From: Cadophora sp. MPI-SDFR-AT-0126
Lineage: Eukaryota > Ascomycota > Leotiomycetes > Helotiales > Ploettnerulaceae
DNA length: 64,000 nucleotides
Reading direction: 5' to 3'
Assembly (NCBI GenBank): GCA_020747065.1
Contig: JAGMVK010000012.1
Location: 1,426,001 to 1,490,000 of the forward strand
Shown here: piece by piece, positions 56,394-64,000 of the stretch
Layout: each line of letters starts with the position of its first letter
Numbering within the stretch: the stretch's first letter is position 1
The notes under the pieces: model-generated
Told to the model about the DNA's origin: nothing
Databases searched by the model: none
The model's input: only the letters and a program-made list of their open reading frames with translations
Program-made: the position numbers and the translations under genes

Positions 56394-58181
56394 TCATAAC
56401 AATTTGATACGCTCTGGACTGCGATCAGTCCGTACTATTGGTTCCATTGCTTCGCCGTCCATCAACCCATTTACATAACATTCACCGATTAGGACATAAC
56501 CTTCACATCGCGCGACAGGTCTAATCACATACAGTAGTTTCCCTCCCATGAACATAGCAACCTTGTCACCGGGACTCGTTGCTGGCGGAAATATACCCAA
56601 CCTTCCACCTGTAATAACGCCCATTCTCCTTCCATGAGAAGTCATTACAAGCTGGGACCACGTGTTTTGTTTGAGACTAAGTGACTTAACATCCAGAATG
56701 TCGTCTGCTGCGGTTATCGATCCCCAGTCCAGTATATGTCCTCGGGTAAGGGAAGCAAGAGTGTATCGAGTGTCTGCAACTAGAGCTCGCCGGTACTCTT
56801 GAGGTAGGTTTTGGATATCGTAGCCGCTCAGCTGTAATTCTTTTTCCCATACTTGAGGTATCTTCAAGAATTCATGTGAAAGCGGGCCATCCCAAATGAT
56901 GGTCACATTAAGAATGTCGTCCAACACAAACCCCGATAGGGTGAGAATCCCCTTATCTATCGAGTATTCAATAGAGGTTCCCGGACAAGGATCGAATAAT
57001 GCATTCTTGTCTTCCCACATAGATTTGCCACGTTGTAAAGATCCTAGTCTGGCATTATTTCTCCAATCCGGTACCCACGATGGCATTGCAGGTGATAAGA
57101 CAGCGCTTAATTTCGGATCTTTCGAGTCACGAGCAGGGTGAAAGGTAGCCTCAAAGATTGAAAGTCCTATATTTTCGTGTTCAAGGGCAAATTGTACGAC
57201 ATCAGTGTAGACATCGACGAGCTCTTTGGTATAGTCGGCAGAAATTGAGCCGGCAGGAACATCCTCAGCATGTCCCAAAGCAGCAAACACCTTGTCTCTT
57301 GCATCTGTACATAGACACGACCTGAACTCCAACATGAGTTCCAGCAGGTGTCTTTCTCTTCCCTGCCCACGCTCCAACCGTGCCTTTAAGAGACCAGCCG
57401 CACAGCTGGGTGAATCTACTGCCTTGGCAAATTTCGAAGGGAATCCTCCCACGCGCGTAAATCTACGACCGAAGAGAATCGTAGCCATAAGATGCTTGTA
57501 ATGGAACGAATGGTTGCCACAGAAGAAGCAAATCTCGCCTGGAGTTGTTGCTTCTTGGTATATCCAGGTGCGTCGCCAGTAGGCTCGATCGAACATATCG
57601 GCAATTCCTTCCCATGCACTCCACGAGTCAGCATTGGCTACCGTCGGCCAGCCATGTGTGCTTTTATTGATGGTCTTGTCAATCTGCTCGATATCTTTTT
57701 TATGTGCAGCTAATAAATTGAGAAGACGCTCGGTGAAACATCGCATAAGTGCAACTGCCAAACCAGCCTCATTGTCGTCGAAAGGAAGTCCCAACCAGCT
57801 GTAGACAGCAGTGGCCCGCTCATATATCTCTTTCATGAGACTCACTTGACTACTGCGCTCGGAGGTGTCAGATTGATTGATGCAAAGAAAATCTATCCAC
57901 ATCTTACAACCACGGCGAAGGACATTGTGTCCGAGGTGCTCCAGGGCGTCATATAAATTCTGCTGTATGCTTATGACTGATGAGTCGATTTCCGCTTGGT
58001 ATTTCTGCGTTGGTGATCGACCTTTCTGATATGCTGCTTGGCCCCAGGTATAGGATAAAGCAATGTAAGGTGGTGCGTTCAAAAGGTCATGAGAGGTTAG
58101 GCTGCAGCGATGACCACTATCATCGAGGAACGTTAGAAGGCGAATCTGCCCGTCTTCGAGTCTTGAATATGATACGCTCAT
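56394..58181 (-). CDS. HET-domain (heterokaryon incompatibility) protein
   Basis: A single-exon minus-strand gene of 595 residues from ATG 58181 (MSVSYSRLEDGQIRLLTFL), the usual HET-protein opening. An in-frame ATG at 58430 would add 83 non-conserved residues. HET motifs: YIALSYTWG (about 39), MWIDFLCINQSDTSER (about 92) and the RRTWIYQEATTPGEICFFCG block (about 203). The C-terminal half is typical of large HET proteins, with ARDKVFAALGHAED and SADYTKELVDVYTDV, and ends in GKLLYVIRP and GEAMEPI. It should act in non-self recognition or stress-triggered cell death. It converges on the hydrolase gene with 118 bp between stops. There are no nonsense codons, so it appears intact. Confidence 0.9.
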   Translation of the reverse strand: MSVSYSRLEDGQIRLLTFLDDSGHRCSLTSHDLLNAPPYIALSYTWGQAAYQKGRSPTQKYQAEIDSSVISIQQNLYDALEHLGHNVLRRGCKMWIDFLCINQSDTSERSSQVSLMKEIYERATAVYSWLGLPFDDNEAGLAVALMRCFTERLLNLLAAHKKDIEQIDKTINKSTHGWPTVANADSWSAWEGIADMFDRAYWRRTWIYQEATTPGEICFFCGNHSFHYKHLMATILFGRRFTRVGGFPSKFAKAVDSPSCAAGLLKARLERGQGRERHLLELMLEFRSCLCTDARDKVFAALGHAEDVPAGSISADYTKELVDVYTDVVQFALEHENIGLSIFEATFHPARDSKDPKLSAVLSPAMPSWVPDWRNNARLGSLQRGKSMWEDKNALFDPCPGTSIEYSIDKGILTLSGFVLDDILNVTIIWDGPLSHEFLKIPQVWEKELQLSGYDIQNLPQEYRRALVADTRYTLASLTRGHILDWGSITAADDILDVKSLSLKQNTWSQLVMTSHGRRMGVITGGRLGIFPPATSPGDKVAMFMGGKLLYVIRPVARCEGYVLIGECYVNGLMDGEAMEPIVRTDRSPERIKLL

Positions 58182-58920
58182 CGTACTCCGTGACGGATAG
58201 AGTCTGGTCGCTGTGTTATGGGAGTATTGAGCAACGTTATTTGGTATCTTCTGGGCACTGAAGGGCAATTCGAAGACAATGAGCCTTTTTGCCCTCAGCC
58301 TGGCTATCACAAGGGCGCTTATCCGGACTGACGTGTCAGACTCCTCCAATTGGTCGAAATTTCGATGCCTGTCCTGGCACACCTGGATTTCCCCGCCTAT
58401 TCTACTAAATATTGTTTTTAACTCCTTCATCTTACGCTCCCTATACTAGCTCGTATATACTGTGCAACAATTACATACTCGCTGTGTTCTCTAGCTCCCT
58501 AGCCTTGTCTGTCACCGGAGAGATCATATCTTGTCAGAAATAGCTCACTGCAAGACTGATCAGTAGGCGAAAGAACAGATAAGTCCACAATAACTACCCA
58601 ATGAAGTCTGGCATTGACACGCGGGACGTGAGGTCGAACAGCCGTCTCTGAAGCTTAGCCTGTTTGTAATATCGGATTTGCAAGCAAGGTTCGCAGTCTT
58701 CAATTTCTTCAGGTCGCATCTTGATTGACCGAAGCAAGGTCGTGAATAATTAGTCTGGGCATGTAACTGTAAGATTACGAGAAGCTGTTGCAAAATAGCG
58801 TTTATTTAGGTACATCAAACAGTAACATTGGTCACAATAGAATAACAATTGCTCTCCTTCCGCGCCAAATCACCAGTCATAAACCAGCCCATGTTCACCC
58901 CGCCGTCTTCTCTTCAGACC
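58182..58920. other. Upstream region of the HET gene
   Basis: 739 bp. The part 58182-58430 is open in the HET frame but shows no conserved sequence and is treated as leader. The rest has no supported gene. Confidence 0.45.
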
Positions 58921-59116
58921 TTAATTGCCAGTATCCGGCTTTCCCTGGCCACCTTTAACAATCTCCTCACCCTGCGTCTCTGTAGATATTTCTTCTTTTC
59001 CCTCGGTCTTCTTCTTTGTCTTCACGAGATATTTGCCCTTCAAGTATTCAGGCGCGCGCGCCCTTGATTCGTTCGCCCAGGAAACGGTCACTGAACCACG
59101 ATGTCTTGGATGGCAT
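58921..59116 (-). pseudogene. Small charged protein with a frameshift in a GC repeat
   Basis: From ATG 59116 the frame reads MPSKTSWFSDRFLGERIKG and stops after 22 codons at a run of GC dinucleotides (59051-59060). One base over, the reading continues without stops for about 42 codons of Lys/Glu-rich sequence (EYLKGKYLVKTKKKTEGKEE) to TAA at 58921. Together they look like one roughly 65-residue protein split by a frame change, either a microsatellite length mutation, an assembly error, or no gene at all. Unknown function. Confidence 0.25.
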
Positions 59117-59439
59117 GTTGAAATTGATAAAACTTGTGGGGGTTAACTAAAATATGATATGTGAGGGTCTGAAATGTACTTTGGGGAGGATTTGAGATTT
59201 TGTCAACGCAAGAATCTGAGATCGAGTGAGCTTTTGAAGAGCGCAAGGGGTGGTTCAAAGGCAACAAATATAGCTGTTACTGTTTTGAGATGAACAATGA
59301 CCGTATTCATAACAAAGAAGACTAAACTTTGTGTCATGTCCGTGCCCTAGGCTATTATATAGAGAAAGGCGTGATTCACGCGGGAGAGCTCGCTATAGGC
59401 CCTGAATGTAAACATAACTACTTTTTCATTCTGCAATTA

Positions 59440-59940
59440 TGACATTTCGGTCGTAATAGCTCACAGCACTTGAGAGGGGAAATTATCGTCGAAAGGGGGG
59501 AGTTTATGCACGACGGAGCTAGTCTACATCGAGGGAATATTGTTAAAGAGATACTTCGAGAAATGCATATTCGAGTAATAGAATAGCCTCCTTATTCGCC
59601 GGATTTAAATCCTATCGAGAATCTCTGGGCTCTTATGAAAGCAGAGCTTTATCAACTTCACCCTGAGCTCGAGCATGCCCCTGATACAGACGAAACTCTT
59701 GACGCGTTGATTCGTGGAGCACAAGAGGCATAACATAATATCGATAATGGATTATTATATAGATTAGCTACTACAATGCATCATCGAGTACAAGATGTAA
59801 TTAATGCTAAAGGGTGGTATATGAAATACTAGATTTCAGTTTGTTTATCTTCAAAAGCAGCGAGAGTCAATACTACCTAATCGAGTAAGTGGCCCCGTAG
59901 CACCCCTTGGCGTGTGTAGACTTTTTGCACCCTACTGTAC
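59440..59940 (+). mobile_element. 3' end of a decayed Tc1/mariner transposon
   Basis: Reading from 59506 gives a transposase C-terminus of the DDE_3/Tc1-mariner type: MHDGASLHRGNI carrying a catalytic Asp, then PPYSPDLNPIENLW with the third acidic residue. The frame is broken by TAG (59584) and TAA (59731) at positions where family members have Trp. It ends at TAG 59830. The sequence to 59940 closes with a terminal-repeat-like GTGTGTAGACTTTTTGCACC next to TA. The 5' half and left repeat are not found, so the copy is truncated and inactive. Confidence 0.8.
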
Positions 59941-60090
59941 GACAAGAGTGGGAAACATTGCGAAGACGAGAAAAATTGAAGCGGGTCTATATTGGCTCCA
60001 CCACTTTCAACAGGCTGATCCGAGAAATGTGCAGTCTGTACCTAGATAATTGATTCATTGAAAAGGTATGTAGTACAATTGACTTGAGGC

Positions 60091-61186
60091 TCATAGTGCC
60101 CTGGGAACTCCAACTCGTTGAATCTTGCAATTCGACAGATTATCCCACGGATCTGAGCCCTCCCAACCCTTTGCTACCCATCGACCGCTTAACACAGGCG
60201 GCGGCATGTTCTCATACATTGCCGGAAATGGAAGGCTGAGCACGAAATGATCTGGTTGAGTGACTTGCTTGATTGGTTCCAACAATTCTGCAGCATTGTC
60301 TAGGCTTATTGCTTCCCAGCGGTCGTCCACGTTGAGCTTTACGTAAAGCTGACGCAGTCCAGTCATCGCCGCTATGATGCGCCATATGTTCAGCCATGCT
60401 CTTTGGCGTTTACGGAACGTGATTAATCCCGAATCGGAACAACGACCTCGCCAGAAGGACTCGCTGAATGGAGGTGGGCCCCAGAAATCCCAGGAAAACC
60501 GTAGGTTGCGGATCGTGTCGACACGTTGGGGTAGTAGGGTGAGGGGGAGGAACTCCATAGTCGTGGGGTAAGAAACGGTGAAAGTGTTCGAGGCATATAG
60601 AATATCGATAGCTTCTTGATAACTGTGATATGAATGTGTTAGTAAAAGGGTGTGAAAAGTAATGAAGGCTTAGAGTTCTTTATGAAACTTACATCTGTCT
60701 ACATGTTTTAAGAAGAGATAACGGCCTTCCCGATCCTTCTGACAATTGAGGCCGGTGATTTGGATCATCGCCAGGACGGGCACAACGTCCATCACATGTG
60801 CGTGGGTCAGCTGATATGCAATTTTTACAGCCTAGATAATCATGATCACGATCCTGTTGATGCCAAAGATGAATCGTTTGAGCACCAAGAACGTGGAACC
60901 AGATTTTCTGACGGATCTCCAGCGGCAAAATCTCGAGGAGATTCCCTTGTGCTTGAGCTTGAGCTGCCGACACATAGTCGAGCGAGGGGATAGCACTTTG
61001 TAAATCCGGATGTGGAAGTAGACACGGAGATGAAGGTCGTGTAATCGGGAGGCGATCGATTTGAAGACGAGAAGATGGTAAATCGTAATCGTATGGGTCG
61101 CTCCGGCGAAAGGGTATGGGCGTCCAGGGTGCCAAGCTAGGGAAAAGCTTGATGAGCCAACCTGGAAAGGGAGAAAATTGTGGCAT
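60091..61186 (-). CDS. DUF7730-type hypothetical protein
   Basis: Two minus-strand exons (61186-60693 and 60622-60091; 70-nt intron) encode 341 residues. The central segment LLEILPLEIRQKIWFHVLG followed by IHLWHQ, a Cys cluster (CKNCISADPRTCDGRC) and, after the splice, YQEAIDILYASNTFTV is the signature of the large fungal DUF7730/F-box-like family. The second half contains LRFSWDFWG and ends with KIQRVGVPRAL. Function is unknown; the LPxEIRxxIW helix resembles an F-box, so an adaptor role is conceivable. There are no nonsense codons despite the decayed surroundings. Confidence 0.75.
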
Positions 61187-62227
61187 GATCTGGCTGGTAG
61201 TAGATAATAGGGGATTGGATAATTCCGATTTGAACTTTCAAGTGTGCGTGTCGTATGGAGATGGACTGTGAGATGCTAAAATCTAAAATAAAATTAATGG
61301 GAAGACTGAGGTGTTAATTGTCAATCGTACCTAGGTAAGTGATCGTGGGATCCAGCCCCCCTGGTGGTAAGTATATCCCCCCCGCCCGGCGCGGGTGTAC
61401 GGCTCGGCTCCTTGGCGCGCAGGTTAGGTCCATATAAGCGTTATGCGGTAGATTCGCGATTTTTATAACCTTCCTCATTGCGACGGCGCTCCGGAAGGCT
61501 AGTGTCAATATGTCCGTCTCCCACCTTCGCCGAGTGAAATATCTGGCGAGAACATTGACTGGCTCGGCCAAACAACGAGGTAGGCAAACCCTTCGAATCA
61601 GTACAGTTGTAGCCTTTGCTTATGAGGGTCTGTAGCATCGAGAAGATACCTAATTCTATCTTCGCGCCAAGGGGCCTTTTTGACCACGGGTGTTATTCAT
61701 TCGGTGTTAACTCTTACAGAGCGTAGAGGCCCCCTTGGCAAATGTCACATACAAAACACACGACTTTGCAGACGCAAAGGACGCCAAGGGGGCCTCTACA
61801 CCCTGTAGGAGTTAACTTCACAACGCTGTGCGGCGATGCCGACCCTAGTCTGGGGGCGAACTCATCCGGTCCGTTTTCTTCAAAAATTGGGACTAGCATA
61901 TGCTTCTCCCTTGTTGCATGTCTTATTTTCTTCCACATCGCATGGCATGCCGACTTGTGGATGTTGATTGATGTCCAGCCGGAAGATCAGCGATAGTCTC
62001 CCCATGTCCCCGTTCACCTCGTGCATGGTAGACCTATGTGCATGTATCAAATATCTCTTCAAGTCAATTCCTGTCCTAAAGCATGTAGCATCCCAGAAAG
62101 CAGCTATAAGCGAGTTGCTGAGGGTCTCATGATTTCTCCAGGCCTTTAAAGATAAGTAGCTTTTCACTCCCTGCATTAATAGGGACCTCTGGAACAAGCC
62201 TGGAGTCCTGACTTCAGACTAAGAACA
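61187..62227. other. Gene-free region with hairpin
   Basis: 1.04 kb with no supported gene. It contains the large inverted repeat at 61706-61816. Confidence 0.5.
61706..61816. repeat. Near-perfect 35-bp inverted repeat (hairpin)
   Basis: The arm at 61706-61740 and its reverse complement at about 61783-61816 share GTTAACTC.TACAG, then TAGAGGCCCCCTTGGC, with a loop of about 42 nt. A related GCCAAGGGGCC lies just upstream at 61667-61677. It could be a small MITE or a structured transcript; no coding capacity. Confidence 0.7.
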
Positions 62228-64000
62228 ATGATGATTCGAGTCCTTCCATTTTCACTGTGCTTCTTGACTCTCCTTACCCAAGGAAACGGCGATTTGCTTA
62301 CGTCTCGCATAAGTGCAACCCCGACAACTAAAGGACGTTCAGGTGCACAGATCCATGCCGTTGTACCTACAACTAAAGGTCAGATTAGTATCAATCCGGT
62401 CGAATCCGATCTAGGTGACGCGAACACCTACCTAGGATCGGTTTATGGCACAGATACCAAGTATATCACGGTAGATGCAACCACAACAAAGGCAAGTCCA
62501 AACTCTGACTTCCATTTCCTATTTTCTTCTCTGACTTTGAACTAGTGGATTAGGGTAAACACCGAATACTTGACTGTTGAAGGCACTTCCACAGTTCAAG
62601 TGGTCATTGCAACTGCCACTGCGGAAGCAAATAGACAGCATGTTGGGGATATCTCAATTATCTTGCCCAAAGGCCTGTCAAGGGCGTTGACGAAATCAAT
62701 GACAACGGCAATTGATGCTTGCGGTGCTCTTGCAGCAGTCAAACTCCGCGGAGATATCGAAGGCCGAGAGATTTCACGGCGCCAACTAGTTGAGGATAGT
62801 AAGAACAACCTAATGTGCGATCCATGCGAAAGTTAACCTGTACTAAATTGGCCATAGTTCTGAGCTGCGTCTTCCCGTATACAAAGCTAGACGCCCAAGC
62901 AGGCGGAACAATCGACATTTTCGTTGCAGCCCAAAAATGGTTAGACGTTGGATTCGGACTTTCTCAAGAGGCTCCCGCGGTGTTACTGAAATACGTCTCA
63001 GCTCTAAGCAGGGAAGAAACCATGAAATCAATCCTTTGGCTAGCTATCTTTACTGTTGCTGTGGATGAATTGTTGATTCAAGTGTCCAAAGGTCAGAAAC
63101 TGTCTCTCGCTCCTGTGGCTAAAGTCAATATTCCTGCTACTGGATTTGCGACGAAACCTAAGGATAATGAGCCTGAAAAGACATGCAAGGGGGACGAACC
63201 TGTGACAAAGGACTCTGTAAGTCCTGCCACTCCCCGCAACTTATATCTCCAAGCTAACTTGTGCTGTACAGCCTCTATGTACGAGTTTAGACTGTCTAGG
63301 AGTGCTACTTGAACTCTGCACGCTAGTAGGTCAAACTAGACCGACACCATGTCATTCTTTTGCTGATTTACTAGTCACTCAATACCAATTGCCCTTGCAT
63401 TCCCACCATACCAGTGGGCCCGGGTACCCAGCCCTGGGACCAAAGCTGGACAACATTTCAATAACAGTGGTTATTCGATGTTATGAACAACGCCGGTGGA
63501 GATACTACAATTCCAAGTGGAGACATGCAGATCGCTATCGCTTCCTATACCAATCCACTAGGGGATGCGCCAGCATAGGACCGACTGATCTCGTATCCCT
63601 CGAACAGGCTCAGTATCCTGGTTGCTAATGTCTTGAATGGACCTGACTATGTAGTTGATGAGGGCTGGAGAAACGTAATACAGAAAGCTGCCAACTCAGG
63701 CAAAACAGTCATTAGCTATGTTTGGACGGGTTATCTTGGAGTAAGCACACAACAGTTCAAAACTAGACTCGGCTCGGGCGACCTAGCAGACTGGGCTTCT
63801 CAAATTGAACAAGATGTTAACAAGTGGTTCGAGCTGTACGTATACCTCCACGCCTATTACAATCCAGGATAGGGATTCTCGGTCGATGGCATTTCTTTCG
63901 GTATCATCGGACCAGGATTCAAGATTCTGCGGGTCCAGAGTAATCTATATCTCAGCGCTGATTCTTATACAGGTATCCTAGCGGGATTGGTGGCATCTTT
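62228..64000 (+). pseudogene. Spherulin-4-like secreted protein gene, apparently disrupted, truncated by the window edge
   Basis: ATG 62228 starts a signal peptide (MMIRVLPFSLCFLTLLTQG). Exons 62228-62491, 62546-62831 and 62891 to about 63219 join in frame; the first intron has a GC-AG border (AAG/GCAAGT). They encode a Thr-rich N-terminus and a Lys/Glu-rich region. The middle (63270-63450) is hard to splice. From about 63464 the frame reads WLFDVMNNAGGD, then a spherulin-4 domain (LSILVANVLNGPDYVVDEG; GKTVISYVWTGYLGV; DLADWASQIEQDV). It is interrupted by TAG at 63576 in a PA.DRLISYPS context and again by TAG at 63870, both plausibly from TGG. Spherulin-4 is a TIM-barrel, glycosidase-like secreted domain. 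The 3' end lies beyond the window. If these stops fall in unrecognised introns, the gene could still be functional. Confidence 0.55.

Noticed and set aside
58182..58430. 83-residue N-terminal extension of the second HET protein
   Set aside because: In frame with an ATG but not HET-like; the standard HET opening starts at 58181.

Overview
The window is nuclear DNA from a filamentous ascomycete (Pezizomycotina). The evidence is the many short introns (about 47-120 nt) with GTRNGT donors and YAG acceptors, intergenic spacers of 0.2-3.7 kb, and families largely restricted to these fungi: HET-domain and HeLo-domain proteins, DUF7137, a fungal Nrd1-type RNA-binding protein, and spherulin-4. A leotiomycete is my best guess, but that is inference from overall resemblance. 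I find no rRNA, tRNA or CRISPR array. All gene models are spliced by hand; every complete model closes in frame.

Layout, left to right. 1-1174: 3' end of a SEC12 Sar1 exchange factor. 1597-7704: a divergent pair consisting of a HeLo-domain pseudokinase and an ankyrin-repeat kinase. 8545-10219: secreted GH27 alpha-galactosidase. 11667-12957: epoxide-hydrolase-like alpha/beta hydrolase. 14264-18666: a 4.4-kb interval bounded by 48-bp inverted repeats with AT-rich, RIP-like flanks around a HET-domain gene. 19096-20085: secreted DUF7137 protein. 22139-24200: universal stress protein. 24962-26506: eIF3 subunit l. 27115-28522: DOMON/cytochrome b561 membrane protein. 31185-32903: Nrd1-like RNA-binding protein. 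33643-35268: Golgi pH regulator (GPHR) protein. 35722-36408: small SnoaL-like protein. 37121-40618: a head-to-head pair, an NDUFAF7-type mitochondrial methyltransferase and a CDK11-like kinase. 42255-44307: GH5 exo-1,3-glucanase. 44841-48202: ABM-fold monooxygenase and a SAM-dependent methyltransferase. 48985-50680: the cell-wall-integrity MAPKK (MKK1). 54349-56275: lipase/esterase-like hydrolase. 56394-58181: second HET gene. 58921-64000: decayed zone with a frameshifted small ORF, a Tc1/mariner relic, a DUF7730-type gene, a large hairpin and a spherulin-4-like gene carrying apparent nonsense codons.

Most genes are ordinary housekeeping or secreted-enzyme loci. The part that reads as a system is 1597-7704. 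A HeLo domain (the fungal membrane-permeabilising cell-death fold, related to the MLKL four-helix bundle) is fused to a kinase fold lacking the catalytic HRD and DFG aspartates. It shares a 357-bp divergent promoter with a kinase that keeps both aspartates and carries an ankyrin sensor-like tail. This looks like a fungal analogue of the RIPK/MLKL kinase-pseudokinase executioner pair, arranged like known fungal NLR/HeLo gene pairs. Two HET-domain genes in the same window add to the incompatibility-related content. Nonsense codons in the mariner relic and the spherulin gene sit where TGG (Trp) is expected and fit CpA-to-TpA (RIP-type) mutation.
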